Notes under the pieces: generated by a model | The model's input: only the letters and a program-made list of their open reading frames with translations | What the model was told of the DNA's origin: nothing | Database searches by the model: none | Translations under genes and position numbers: made by a program | Assembly: GCF_902686445.1 (NCBI RefSeq) | Contig: NC_062217.1 | Span: 172,740,598-172,804,597, forward strand | Source: Sciurus carolinensis | Taxonomy: Eukaryota; Chordata; Mammalia; Rodentia; Sciuridae | Reading direction: 5' to 3' | Length of the DNA stretch: 64,000 nucleotides | Shown: positions 35,583 through 47,480 of the stretch, piece after piece | Layout of the letters: every line of letters starts with the position of its first letter | How positions within the stretch are numbered: the stretch's first letter is position 1

Positions 35583-35725
35583 ATTTCCAAAGGATCCGTG
35601 TCCAGAATATATTATGAAATTCTACAAATCAATAAAATAATACAAACTACCCAACTTAAAAATGGGCAAGGTATATAAGTTGTAAACAAAGCAATGCATA
35701 CAAATGTCTGGTACTAGGTGACTAT
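35583..35725 (+). mobile_element. Old L1 ORF2 fragment, downstream piece
   Basis: It contains the L1 ORF2 hallmark 'cccaacttaaaaatgggcaa' preceded by 'attctacaaatcaataaaa' and followed by 'gcatacaaatgtctgg'. Same orientation as the piece before the LTR. Confidence 0.8.
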
Positions 35726-36799
35726 GTAACCATCAGTTCATTTTGATTACTGCAATCCATGAGACAGGGAAAGGAGAAGTGGCATAATGGTAATGATGAC
35801 AGTTTGTATTTTAATAATAATATAATTATATTAGTGAATTAATAATAACAATAATTTTCATGCATGGGCATGTTTGACTCCCAGCCTGTATTTTATCCTG
35901 TTGAGATCCACAGGTAGCTTGGTGGGCCATGATGGAGACATTTTTGCAACCTCTGAGTGCTTCCCTGGAGGACTGGTCAAGTTGGGAGCTGGCTGAGGAT
36001 CAAGCGGGAGCTCCCGGAAGGTGGAGTGGAGGTGTGGAATTTCCCATCCCTGGTCTCAGGGGTCCCGGCCCCCAGGGCTGGGGCTGCCTGCCTCACATGA
36101 CATGCGGCTGTTCTGTGTTTAGTCCAGCACACCTCTGGAGAGCGGAACCCAAGGGCAGGGTTCCCTGGCCCGAGGCTGGGGTGTCCCCATTGGGTACCCG
36201 TATCTACACTGGCCCTGCTGCCTCTCTTCTACTTCAGCTCCATCCTGCCTCAGAGTGCTCACCCATCCACATGCCCCATGCTCAAGGGGTCACGAACAGG
36301 TCTGCAAAGGGGAGCCGGCCTGGAGGGCTGTCCTGGTAACCGGTGACCCCAGTCTAGCAGGAGATTAGCAGGATAGAAATCGATTTCCTCCTATTTTTCT
36401 CATTCCTCCATTTTCCATGTTCTTGGTGACTTTCTTCCACAGAACGACTTAATTGACCAAATGCAAGGGGGCCCTTTGCCTTCCAGACCGGCTCCAGGGA
36501 GAGGCACCGGTCAATGATCAGTTTCGTGTGAGTCTGCTGTGAGCAGTAGGGCAAGGCCACCTGGGGGCGACTTCCTGGTTGCCCCACAGGCAGTCATGGG
36601 CTCCCAGGGGCAGCTGGAAGAGAAGTGGAGACCGCAGAAAAAGATGCTGCTGCGGCTGCGGCTGCTGAGAGACGCGTGGATACCCCGAGGAGCCGGCGGG
36701 AGGCTGGAGGATGCATCTGTATCCTGTGTTCACAAAACACTCGCTCTTCTCATCCGTATGAGACGGGCTCGGCCTCTGCTAAGTGCACAATTTCATGAT
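35726..36799. other. Unique sequence with a 16-bp AT palindrome
   Basis: TAATATAATTATATTA at 35818-35833 is a perfect palindrome in an AT-rich stretch. The 136-codon plus frame 35929-36339 has no domain. A CTG/CGG-rich spot lies at about 36643-36668. Confidence 0.4.
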
Positions 36800-37030
36800 T
36801 AAGTGTGCAAAGTCTAGCGGGGCAAGGAGCTAGCTGGGGCCTCGCCAGTCTCCGTCTTAGGTAATTTCCCACTTTTTTTGTGCATTTCAAAGTCTCTTTG
36901 AAGCTTCTAATGGGCCAATGTTCAAAGGGTATTTTCGATAATTTATGTCTAGCTTTCAGGGGGAAGCGACAAGACTGGAATCGAGATGCTCGCTCACAGT
37001 TCATTGAGACATTTTTTCCTGGCAAAGGTG
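36800..37030. promoter_or_regulatory. Candidate enhancer with TCF/LEF-like site array
   Basis: Head-to-head TTCAAAG (36886-36892) and CTTTGAA (36896-36902) are separated by 3 bp, with a third site, TTCAAAGGG, at 36921-36929. WWCAAAG is the TCF/LEF core. The surrounding sequence is unique. Function is inferred. Confidence 0.35.
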
Positions 37031-37186
37031 GTCCTTGACGTGGATTCGACATTGCAAGACGCTCTTTGGCAGGGAGACCCTCCCTCGCTTCCTGGCTCGT
37101 CACGGAGAAATCTTCTGCCACAAAAGGGAGAGATGAACACAAGAGGACACTTTTTCATTTATTTCCTTTCTTTCAGCTCTTAGTGG

Positions 37187-37188
<2 letters not shown>

Positions 37189-37217
<29 letters not shown>
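37189..37217. repeat. 29-base T homopolymer
   Basis: Uninterrupted T-run. No SINE or L1 body is recognisable on either side; the right flank is an A-rich stretch. Length is likely variable. Confidence 0.95.
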
Positions 37218-37220
<3 letters not shown>

Positions 37221-40091
37221 CAGGAAAAAAAAAACTTTCCTCAACAATTGAAGTCCTGGATTATTAAATCCTTTGTAATAATCTACCATTTTATTTTTAT
37301 CAATTAAACTTAGACCTCAAATGTAGATCTGCACCTCGGGCAGCCCTTTTGATTCTTCCAGAAGATTGCGGATTCAGCAAAGTGCCATGTGGTATCCATT
37401 CCTCTAATTACCTTGCTCTTGTGCTCCTTTTTCACCCCTTCAGGACCTGGCTCATGAGACATCTCTTCTCCTGGGTTTCAAGGAGGTGAGGATTAAACTT
37501 CATTCAGTGTGGAGCTGCTGGTTAGGGTCACGTCCTCAGGGCCGTGGGGTTTGTTAAGTGTCTTCTGAGTCCTTCTCTGTGTTTGGTGAGGCACAGGGGC
37601 ATCCCGCCCCTGAGGGACCCGTCTTGTTTGGAGATCCCCTGCGGAGTCAGGTGTGTGCCTCGGGAGTGTGTATCTGGGATTCCGGTCCATTCTGCACTAC
37701 CTCTGGATGTGTTCCTGGTTCTCAGGAGACAGACCATGGTACTGCTTCTCCTCTCCTGCCCAAGCCCTGGGCTGAGGTTGTACCTGGCGTGAATCTCCAA
37801 ACAAGAGGACGGATGCCCAGCTCAGCCCCTCGCCTGACTGTGCATCTGAGGTTGGAGTTTGGGGGCTGGGAGTGAGACACATTTAAGGGTGGAAAATGGA
37901 CAGAGGGCTCTGGGCAGTGTCCATTATGGCAGAGGCTGCTCTGGGGACAGGGGTGGACTGGGCATTCTTCCGTGTTCCCTCACGGACCCTGGCTTCCATG
38001 CAAGGCCATCCATCCTTGTACATCTGTGGTAAAAGCACCAGGGGTCCATTTCTTCCTCCTGCCCTACACATGCACACAGGAACACACATCTAAGCTCAGC
38101 TGTGTGCCAAGGGACAGCTTCGGTACTTTCTTATTAAAAAACCTGAACGTGCATTTGGGAAGTAGCAGGGGATCATTTTTAAAAGCACTTCAAATAAGCA
38201 GACAAGACCAGGAAGAACGAACAGGATGTTCACGTCCGGGCTTTGGAGAGCTCCTCTTAGAGGGTTAAATGCTCTCTGTCTTAGATCCACATACTTGGCT
38301 GCAGCTGTGACCCAGGCCTTCCCTCCCTGCACATCCTTCTCATCCCACTGTGCCCCTGCTCTGGACCCTCACCTTATAAATGCGCAGTCTGAGGCCTAGA
38401 CAGGAGAAAAGAGGAAAACCTGGAAATCAGCATTGAGGAAGGGCACTGGCGGGCCAGCGCCTGCCCGGCCCACTGCGCAGCCAGCCCGGGCGCCACGGTG
38501 CCTGCCGCTGGCACCACTCTCCCTTCCTTCCTCCCCTGCGTGCGCTTGGATCCTGCAGCACGTGCTGCATCAATTTGTCTTCCAGTTATGGAGAATCAGT
38601 CTACGCTGTTTTAACATACAAACAGTGGCTCCAAACGAGATTTCCCAGTTGCTGCTGAAAGTGTAATAAAATAATTCTTCGTGCTGACAGCTCCTGTGTA
38701 GACCATTTGGAAAACATCAAAGGATGAATGTTAAGTGTTCATTCCTGATGCCCAGTGTGCAGACTGTGCCCCGGGATGCTCAGCTCTGCCTCTTGCAAAA
38801 CTTACTTTCAGCATTGCCTCAGCGCCTGGAGAGGGACTGACCAAGGTGTTGAAGGAGCATCCACAGGGTGCTGGGTGATGTCCAGAGCGAATGGACAATC
38901 TGGGAAGTTGCAGAGCTCTATTCCTTTAGATGGACCACCGCAAGCTCCAGCCCCAAACTTCTGTCCCCCAGGAGGTGTCCAGGATGGGCTGCAGGACAGC
39001 CCTCCTGCCCTGGTGGCTGGGGAATTCAGCCTGGGGAACCTGCTGATCATCACCTCCATTCCCCTTTGCCAGGCACTTTGGTGGGTGTCCTTTCCATTTT
39101 CATTGGGAGAATTAGCACCCTCAGTTGGCTTGACTAAAACTGGGATGTGAACTGAGGCAGGTGTGAAGTGAAAGAGGCAGCGTTCCTTTCAAAGCCACTG
39201 ATACCTCGCAATCCTCCTATTCGCTCATCTCCCTCCTCCTCTCTTGTCCATCGGGTGCCAGCCTGTCGACTTGGGCTTCCCACCTAGCGGCAGCAGGTTC
39301 TGGAACCCGTGTTGGAAGCCACTCTACCTTGGTCCTCCAACAGGTCCTGGTTCTGCAGACAAATCTAGGCTGGTGGCTGAACTTCAGACTACACTGCACG
39401 AAGTCGGGCAGTCAGACCTGCCTTCTTTGGGAGAGCCAGATCAGAGGGAGTGCTATTGACATGAATAGCAGGAAGCGTGTGGGAGACTTGAGGGGAAAGG
39501 GAACATGGCGGGATGTGGAAGTAAAGAGTCGCTGAGGCGCTCTGGCTACACGTGGGAGGACAGATCTCCAAGGCCAATTTCCCAGGGCTAAGGTCAAGGT
39601 GTCAGCAGGGCTGTGTTTCTTCCAGAGGCTCCGGGGGGCCTTGGTGAATCCTTTCCTTTTCTGGGCCAGCTTCTGGGGGCACCTGCACTCCTGGGCACAG
39701 GTCCCCATCACTGCCTCTGATTCCCCTTCCTCCCTCTTACAATGCCCTTGTGAAGATATTGATCCTTCTGGATGATCTGGAAAAATCCCCCGTCTCAAAA
39801 CTCAGCTCGGTCTCTGCAGAGTCCTAACAGATTTGAAGGACAGGATGCCCACACCTTTGGGGGCCACTGCTCTGTCTATGAAAAAGACAGAAAATGGGAA
39901 GGCAAAGCCAAGGGGGAGAGGGGAGTGTGGCGAGAGGCAGCGAGGACCCTTCCCTGGGTGTTCTGTGGTCAGCAGGGCTGGACAGTGTGCCAACCTCTGA
40001 GCAAGGGCTGCTGGACTTGGGCTTTCCCACCTGCTTTTCTTCTCTGCTTTGTTCATTCCCTTTGTTTTTCAACCCAAAGTTTGAATCCTCT
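37218..40091. other. Unique sequence, no gene recognised
   Basis: Mixed composition. 38365-38420 weakly resembles a minus-strand MIR or L2 end. Frames of 60-158 codons occur on both strands and overlap heavily. No convincing exon pair was found. Confidence 0.4.
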
Positions 40092-40132
40092 GACACACAC
40101 ACACACTCACACACACACACACAAACACACCC
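40092..40132. repeat. (CA)n microsatellite, interrupted
   Basis: CA repeats with TC, AA and CC interruptions, about 41 bp, seen directly. Confidence 0.95.
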
Positions 40133-40389
40133 ACAGAGGGACGTGGAAGAGCATGCTATTTCTTTCTTCTTCTTTTTTCTTTCTTTTTAATTTGGCATTT
40201 ATTGAAGCTGATGGAGTGAACTGGATAAGAACACCCCAGAGTAACTGATGTGCCACTTAAAATATTGAACATCCATTTAGAAAAAAAATGTACTGAACAT
40301 TCGGTGCCACCACGGCCCACGTGGTTCTGCCCCTGCACTCTGGGGTCTCAGTCAGAGAGCAAATTCCCCCAACTGCAGCCTTGGAGAGC

Positions 40390-40472
40390 AGGGCCCGTTT
40401 CTGCACTGGAGAAATGGTGAGTCCCAGAGAACAAGGTCATTAAGCAAAGTTAGTGACAACCAGAGCAGAGGG
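40390..40472 (-). mobile_element. Possible MIR fragment
   Basis: 'tgagtcccagagaacaaggt' and 'agcaaagttagtgacaacca' resemble the reverse complement of the MIR centre ('ggcccagagaggtt..aaggtcacacagc..agttagtggcagag'). Confidence 0.4.
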
Positions 40473-40539
40473 GAAGTGACAGCAACCTCGGGTCCCAGGG
40501 AGAGGCGGCCTCTTAGAGAGCAGCACGTGGGCCCCTCTC

Positions 40540-40625
40540 TGATCCCCGATGCCCACAGCGAGGCCCCGGGTGCTCCGCGGGTCGGCGTCCTCCAGGACCC
40601 GAAGGCCGGCGACTGCGGTTGTCTG
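40540..40625. other. Short CpG-dense spot
   Basis: About a dozen CpG dinucleotides in 85 bp. It is too short for a CpG-island call, and no core promoter motif or transcript is recognised. Confidence 0.5.
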
Positions 40626-42834
40626 CCTTTCCATTAACGGTGGTGGGATCTGAAGCGTGCTGTGTAACTCCGAGACCCAGAGAAGGTTGCACGAGTTTTT
40701 GATTTTTTATTGCAGGGAGGCGGCAGTTCAGGGAAAGCCGAGTGGGCCTTCCCGGTCACGGATGCAGTTCACACTCTTCTAAGACTCTTTTACACCTTTA
40801 TTTTTGATACTTAGAATAAAGCCAGGACCTGTCACTTTCTGAAATGCCTGGCGAAGGCACCATTAGGGGAAAGGGTGGCCTCAGGATTTGGGGATTGACC
40901 TGGGGTTTTCTGACTGCCGCTGACTCAGATGCTGAAGGAGAACACATCTAAGCCCTTGGAAGTCGGGCTTTGGACTTGAATTTCATAGTGCATAAAAACG
41001 GGTTTCTGGCGAAGAATCTGATATTTCCTTCACTGGCCAGGCTGGAAGCATTTCAAAGGCAGGCTTTCCGGGGGCTGGTGTGTTGCTGGCACTCCCAGCT
41101 CTAACCTAGAAACGCAGACCTTCCAGCAAGAACAGGAAGACGTGGTCGGGCCTGGGACGGATGAGCTGGAGGCAGGAGCCCTGTGTGGGAATACGCGGCC
41201 AGGGTGCTCACCACATCAGAATGAGTTTTCCTGTGGTCGCAGCAGGTGAAAGACAGGCAGGTCATCCATGGAGACTCAGGGGCTGATTTCTCTAATGGCT
41301 ATTGTTGCTGTGTTGGGCCAGAACCTGGGAGGGCTGGGAAGTCAAGGGGCAGCTGGCGCTGGCCAGGGCACCTCTCCTCTGCCAGGGAAGCTGGGCAGAG
41401 ACCCTCGGGACTCCTCCTCTTGACCTTGGTCTTGGTCAAGATTGAGCTCTGAATACTGGGTCCAGGCTCTCTGTGTGGAGCTGCTGTAAGACCATCAGGT
41501 GATTAGAGACTTCATCCTTCAATATTCAGTTGGACTCGATGATTTTCACCATTTTGTTGCCTGATACATGCCAATGCCCACTGTTATCACGTCGTCTTAG
41601 CTGATTTTAATCATTATTAATAAAATATTAATGTACGGACTTATTTGGAAACTCAGTTGATGACACCTTTCATCCTGGAGGGAGCCCTTACCGAATCCAA
41701 CAACTGACCTCTCAAGGGAGTAGTCGTGGGGCCTGCAAAGCCACGCTAGATGTGAGTGATCCTGTTGAGCCTGTCTGGAACCCTGCCCGGGTGGCGGAGA
41801 AGGCTCCGCTCGGTCGTCCTCGCACACCTGGTCTCACGGCTTCCTGCAAGCTCACCTGTGCATCTGCTGGGCTCACGCTCTGACTCTGCTTCCCACCGTG
41901 TGCGCCTCTGCCTGGCTCGTGCCTTTCGGGTTATGTTAATCTGGCATTTGGGGTGGCTGGCTGGCAGTGAGTCCTGCATGCGCTTCTGCCCCTCTTTGGA
42001 GTTCTTTCTGTTTCTCTGACCTGAGTCATTTTCGGTCTCACCGTCTGTGTCCTCAAGCTCGGCCACAGAGCCACCTCATTGGTGCCGGGCCCTCTGACAT
42101 GGGCTTTGTCAGCAAGCTGTCCTGGGCTTGGGCCAGGCTTTGAGTAAACTCTCCCTGTGATCCTGTGACGATGTCATGTGGATGAAGCTTCTGCTCTTTA
42201 TCTCTCTGCAGCTTTTCTTTTCCTACTTTTCTTAAAACTGTATCAAATACATAAAACTCAAAAAATGCATGAAGAGTTTTGATTAATGTAGTTGGTTAAT
42301 GTGGTTAACATGTGATAAAGGAGACGATCGTCACAACCATGCCTTTTCTGTCATGGAGCCTGGTCCAGACGGCTTTCCCACAGACCTGGGCGCACCTCGG
42401 GGCAAGAGGGATCATACACCGAGCACGTCCAGTTGAGCCTCGAGAACACTCACCAATATCCCCAAGGGTTTTGTTCAGATTTTCTTTTTAATGCAGAATT
42501 ATATGCCCTTCACCACACATGGGCTTGGGACCATTTCCCAGTCACCAGAAAGGCTCCATTTGCGAATGGCATTGGAAGGGGCTGAAGGGCTCCCTGGTGG
42601 TGTCCGCACAGGTGACTTTCTGGGTGGACAACTGCCATTGCCCTCTGTGTGCCAGGAAAGGGCTCAGGGTGAACTCCACGCCACCCAGCCTGGAATGAGC
42701 AGAAACCCAAGAGGACAGCAGCCTGAATGACGCTGCACAGCAACACGGTGGGCTTCCACCTCCTGGTCCCCCGGGGGTGCAGCCACACTCAGAGCCGAAG
42801 CCTGGGCAGCAGGCCTGTTCCTGCCAGGGGTCTT
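40626..42834. other. Unique sequence, no gene recognised
   Basis: Includes a 107-codon minus frame (41746-42066) that starts at GTG and has a CACAG|GTGAGC donor-like site near 41853, but the opposite strand is also open. No repeat family was recognised. Confidence 0.4.
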
Positions 42835-42980
42835 AGGCAGTGGCTTCACCTGTCCGAGCGGGGCTCCCTCCTCTCTAACGTGGGGCGACAGCAGTGGTCT
42901 TTGAGGCTTGTCGTGAGGCTGCACTGTAATAACATGTGGAAACCCAGCACGAGGCTTTCAGCCATCAGTAGCAGAGGCCC
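42835..42980 (+). mobile_element. MIR SINE fragment
   Basis: The central and 3' MIR order can be followed: 'cttcacctgtccgagc', 'ctcctctctaacgtgggg', 'gaggcttgtcgtgaggct', 'aataacatgtggaaaccc' and 'agcacgaggctttcagcc'. More diverged than the copy at 2.6 kb. Confidence 0.6.
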
Positions 42981-43299
42981 GGGCCCTCCCTCTTCCTCAG
43001 TTAACACTGGTGACCTGAATTTGTCCCACTGCTGTTGGCACTTGGCATAACAGACCCGCTCATGTCTGTCCACACGTAGTTAAGAGCTGCCAGCTCTGCC
43101 TGTCCTCACCCTTCCCTTCTGCTGCTCCTGCTGAGCAGAGGGGTCCAGATCTGCCCCATGGGATCTATCGGTGTTAGAATGACAGCACACAGGTGAGGGT
43201 CCCATGGCTACACTGGGCTCAGTCTCTGCTGGGGCTGCCTCCTGAGAGGACCCAAGTGGTGAACATCCTAGACCCATAGCTCTTCAAGGTCTAGGGTGT

Positions 43300-43695
43300 T
43301 CAAAGTGTTAATTTTTTGCAGCTGAGTAACAAACTTGGTGACTTAAAAATGAGTGATTTATTCCTTCCAGATTCTGGAGGCCAGAACTCCAAAATTCAGG
43401 TGCCAACTTGGTTGGTTCCTTTGGCGACTCTGAGAGGAAACTGTTCCATGCCACTCTCCTAGATCCTGGTGACTCTGGAAATCCTCGGCTCTCAGCTGCC
43501 TGACTCCAGTCACTATACTGCCATCAATGGCCTTCCCTCTATGTGTATTTGTGGTCCTAAACTGTCTCTTTTCTCCTATGAGAATGCTTGTCACTGACTT
43601 TAGGGCCATCCTACATCCAGCACAATCTCTTCTCAAGATTCTGAACTTGACTGCACCTATGAAGATTCTGCTTTCAAATAATTGTGTGCTCATCT
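43300..43695 (-). mobile_element. MLT1-type MaLR LTR, nearly full length
   Basis: Read on the plus strand it gives the reverse-complement landmarks of MLT1 LTRs: 'ttggtgacttaaaaatgagtg', 'cagattctggaggccagaac', 'ggtgccaacttggttggttc', 'tggccttccctctatgtg', 'gtggtcctaaactgtctc' and a late 'cagcacaatctcttctcaag' section. No retroviral genes flank it. A 158-codon minus frame (43358-43834) mostly overlies the LTR and is not a gene. Confidence 0.82.
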
Positions 43696-44955
43696 GACTG
43701 TGTCCTGTGTGGTTCTGCAGGGTCAGACATCTACAGGTCTGCCTGCCGTCTGTGCTGGGATCTTCCAAAGGAGTCTCCTCCAAAGTACTCATGGGGCATC
43801 CAGGCCCCTGATCTAGCAGGCACAATGATCCCACTTGAGAAGGCAGCCTTTTCCCCCTTTGGATTTATTTTAAGTGTGAATTAGGGAATGCTGTACATCA
43901 GTTAGGACAGACTGCATTTCTACAACAGGGGTAATAACTCACCATAGCATCATCTCCCACAGTGCAAAAACAATTTAGGGGATGTGTGCTCCGGTCATTT
44001 TTTCCTAAGAATTTTCTCTGGCCAGATAGGTTTTAAAGCACAGTTTCTGTTTTAAAAGTGACTTTAGAGTGTACCTGCCTTTGATGGGCAGTTCTTTACA
44101 GCTGGGCACACCTGCCTACTGTGGAGTGAACGGGCTTTCTTTTTCTTGCATTTTCCTCTGGAAATGAGATTGGACTTGGGTTTTGAGTCTCTGTGAATTC
44201 TTAGCCAGCCTCTGAAAAGATGAAATTAAAAAGGACTTTTTAGGAAGAGATGAATCCTATACTATTTTACCGAAAATCTAAGGTGGTGTTAGCAAGTCTA
44301 CTTGAGGGAAAATTTTAAGAGTACTGTTGACTTAGATAATTAGCTTAAAATCCTTAAAAAGCAATGAATAGAAAAAGGGGGCAATTTCCCACTCATCCAG
44401 CCAATTAATAATAAATACAGAAAGGAGGTTGCCTGAGCTCCTGGCCCCAAGAGAATGCTGGTGACATGATAGAAGTGTCAAGGAGACAGAGCCACATCTT
44501 GAAGGGGCCTGACCTGTGAGTATGTGCAGCCCAAAGACCCACCAAGCCTTGGAGCCTCGTGAGCTTGCAGAAGACGTGAAAGTCAGGTTTCGCTCCCAGA
44601 GCTCGGAGCCCATGAAGAACCAATGGTAAAAATGTGCACACACATTACAGAGTTTAAAATAGGAGGGCCCAGCACAATATGCTCCCAATGCCACACCTGC
44701 AGATCCCCTTGGGGTCCCAGGCCCTTTGTCATTCACTGCCCCACAGCCCAAGTCGGAGCCCCTGGGACTTTGCACTTGTGCCCCAGCTGCTGCGCCTTCC
44801 AACTCCCTGTCCTCTGCTCCCATCTAACCATGACTGTATCTGCCTCTGGGAACTGGCAGGATTTTATCAGAAGGAACCAGTCTGCTTTGGAGGACCCAAT
44901 GGCAAATAGTCACAAGGTCAACTGCGCACAATGAGAGTGAACAATGTGAAGACTG
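43696..44955. other. Unique or unclassified sequence
   Basis: No repeat was recognised. A 163-codon minus frame (44332-44823) and a 103-codon plus frame (44623-44934) overlap on opposite strands without any domain. Confidence 0.35.
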
Positions 44956-45292
44956 AGAAGAGACAGAAAAGGAGTGTTGCTATATGACCATGCACGGTCA
45001 AACCTCAGAAATGCTGTGTTGCGGGAAGGCAGCCAGGCGCAGGAGTGTGCAGGTGGAATGAGTCCATGAGATAAAGCTTACACTCAAGCAAAAGTCATCG
45101 ACGGTGTTGGAGTCAGAGCAGTGGATCCTGGGGTGCAGTATAGACCTGGAAGTAGGGGACTTTGCCGGCTGCTGGAAGGCTGCTCTTCTGACCTGGGCTG
45201 TGGTTGCACAGACATGTGCACAGATGAAAATCCACTGCTCTTGGCTCCCCCTCTCTTTGTAAGTTATACCCTCGTCAAAAAAACTACTGTGC
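44956..45292 (+). mobile_element. L1M-type 3' end
   Basis: Follows the ORF2 terminus and 3' end of old L1 elements: 'aaacctcagaaatgctgtg', 'gggaaggcagccaggcgc', 'tcgacggtgttggagtcag', 'ctcttctgacctgggctgtg', 'gttgcacagacatgtgca', and the final 'ttgtaagttataccctcg' with an A-run. The GTAAG is part of the repeat. Confidence 0.75.
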
Positions 45293-45479
45293 AATGCCAT
45301 GGGGCCAGTCACAGCAGAGAGAAGTCACATAGCTTGTCTGCCATTTCTCACACTTCAACAAAACATGGCCATGAGCCATGGTGACATCCACGTGTGCACA
45401 AGAGGGGCGTTAAAAAGAGAATTGTGCTTTTTAAAAACAAAAACACAAAGAGACAAGATTTTGAACAGTTAGTTTTGAG
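45293..45479. other. Short unique stretch
   Basis: Nothing was recognised. Confidence 0.4.
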
Positions 45480-45790
45480 CTGCACGTTCTAAGAAGGAGA
45501 GAGCTGTATTTTCTTAATAGAGCTAGTGAAGTTTCCCATAGAATGGAATTCACTGTCAATAAATCATTCTTCAATTCCTTCAATGAAATTAATTTCACAT
45601 TGCTATTATCACCTGCAATTCGATAACTGCTAATGCTAGTCCAGCAAATATCATTTTGCTAATGGATGTGATCATTAGTGTTGTTTTCATTTTACAGTAT
45701 GCCATCATTATTAGGGTATTTCATCTGAATGCATATAAAATTGCAATAACTTGGTTTCTCTCCCTGTGGAATCCAACCATCATGATTGGC
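45480..45790. promoter_or_regulatory. Candidate conserved non-coding block, homeodomain-rich
   Basis: AT-rich, repeat-free. It contains the perfect 14-bp palindrome TGAAATTAATTTCA (45584-45597) and repeated CTAAT/ATTAG cores at about 45630-45720 (including GCTAATG twice and CATTAGTG). The density of ATTA cores on both strands suggests a homeodomain-bound enhancer. This is inference. Confidence 0.35.
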
Positions 45791-47480
45791 TTCTGACATT
45801 CAACTCACCCAGCCCACATGTGGTCATCCCCAGAGAGACACGTCTGGGACAGTTCTCAACAAAAGTCTTTCTGTCCTTCCCACGCTGAACATCCAAGGAG
45901 AGGCTTACCTCTTCCCTCTGTGTGATTTCAGAAGTGACTTACCTGACCCAACCCAAGAAGCCAGGAGTAAGAGAACTCCACATTTCCATTTCATCGAAAC
46001 AAGTTACAACTGGCCAGCCACCTGATCTTTCCATCCACCCAAACCTCCTACAACCACAGGAACATGTGTTCCATCCCGTGTTCACTCGAAGCAGGGTGTG
46101 GCTGCTGTGGGTCCTTTCCCCGACCTGGCCTTGCCCAGGGAAGTGTTGGGGACTGTGGCCGTACTCAGGGACACATTGCCCAGGCCGGCCACACGGTGAG
46201 CCTTCAGCCTCACCTGAACCCTGTCCTGGGCGTCAGGCTTTGCCCTCCCTGGGAGCCCAGGCCTGTGGAGCGCCTCCTGTGTCACAGGGCCCAGCTGCTC
46301 TAGGGCCCTCTCTGCCTCCCAACCTGGAAGGCACCAAGGCAGTATTTGCAGCCCAGTGCAAACCCCACAAGCAGGGGCTGCATCCAGGGAACAAAGGACG
46401 ACTGCTGGAGGTCAGAACCACCCACGTCAAGGACCAGCTGCAAGTTCAGCCCTGGGAGGCAGAGGCTGTTTTGAGGGGACCCAGGTGGCCCTGGGAGGGA
46501 TGCGACCAGTGGGAACAGTAGGCACATGGCCCAGCGCTCTCTGGAAAGGTCTCTGTCATCCATGACCCCACGATCGTGTGGTTCTGATGCTCAGCCACAC
46601 GTGATCACACCAGGTGAAGTGAGGACGTGCTTCTTGTCTTTAACTGGTGGACTAACTAATTCGGACTTTTGGACAGAGCGGTGCTGTTGCTGGGACAGGG
46701 TCCGCACGCTCAGACATCTCGGCCACCAGGCAGGAGGTGGACTGCCCAAGAGATGGCCAGCAGGGGTGAAGTGGGGCGCCAGAATGTGTCCTTGGATTGA
46801 CAGCTGTGACCACGAGACAGCCATTTGCCAGTGCAGCCAGAGCAATGGGATTCAACGGTGCCAGGTTTCAGATGCCACCTTGAACACTGGTGGGTCAGAG
46901 AGGCTGACTACCAGGAGGTGGGGCCACCATGCCCAGGCTGTCCTGGTGAAGACGACTCTCAGGGGTCCACTTAGTAGGGAAGAAGCTTCCAGTCTCAGAG
47001 AAGATGGAAGGGAGGAGTGTGGCGGGGGTCCCATGTCAGCCGGGGTGGTGCCCATCAGCCTTGATCCCACCGAAAATCACAGGATGTTTGGAATCCCCAG
47101 GAGGAAGCTGCAACCACACCACCACACCAAAGGCACAGCTCAGGAGAGGCCAAGCCTGGCCGGGGAGGCTTGCAGGCTGGGTGGGCACGGACCAGGCGGG
47201 GCGGCGCCCCAGCACCCCTGTGAACCAGACCTGCCGGGTGGTCAGATCCACAGCCCAGTGTGTGCAGGTGGCGGGCCTTGTCCACGAGCGCCCGTGCTCA
47301 TCCCACCAGGCTGGCCAAGCGTGCAGGATCAAGCGTGGTGGTCGTTTCCTTTCCATACGGATAACTCCCAGGGCAACAGCAACAACAAAAGAAGGAGAAG
47401 TGAAAAAAAGTTAAAAGAAGGAAAAACGAGGCTACCTACGGATATTTAGCAGATGAAGAATATTTTTGGTTGTAGCTTTC
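45791..47480. other. GC-rich unique sequence with long chance frame
   Basis: The plus frame 46526-47449 is open for 307 codons and 45922-46521 for 199 codons, but opposing strands are also open over much of the interval and no domain is recognised. No gene is called. Confidence 0.4.

Noticed and set aside
41746..42066. Acidic-then-basic minus-strand frame with a CACAG|GTGAGC donor
   Set aside because: The start is GTG, not ATG, no clear acceptor precedes it, and the plus strand is equally open.
43358..43834. 158-codon minus-strand frame
   Set aside because: Most of it lies on an MLT1-type LTR, so the frame is accidental.
46526..47449. 307-codon plus-strand open frame
   Set aside because: Composition changes abruptly along it, opposing frames are open over much of it, and no family resemblance is seen. 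Kept only as unique sequence.
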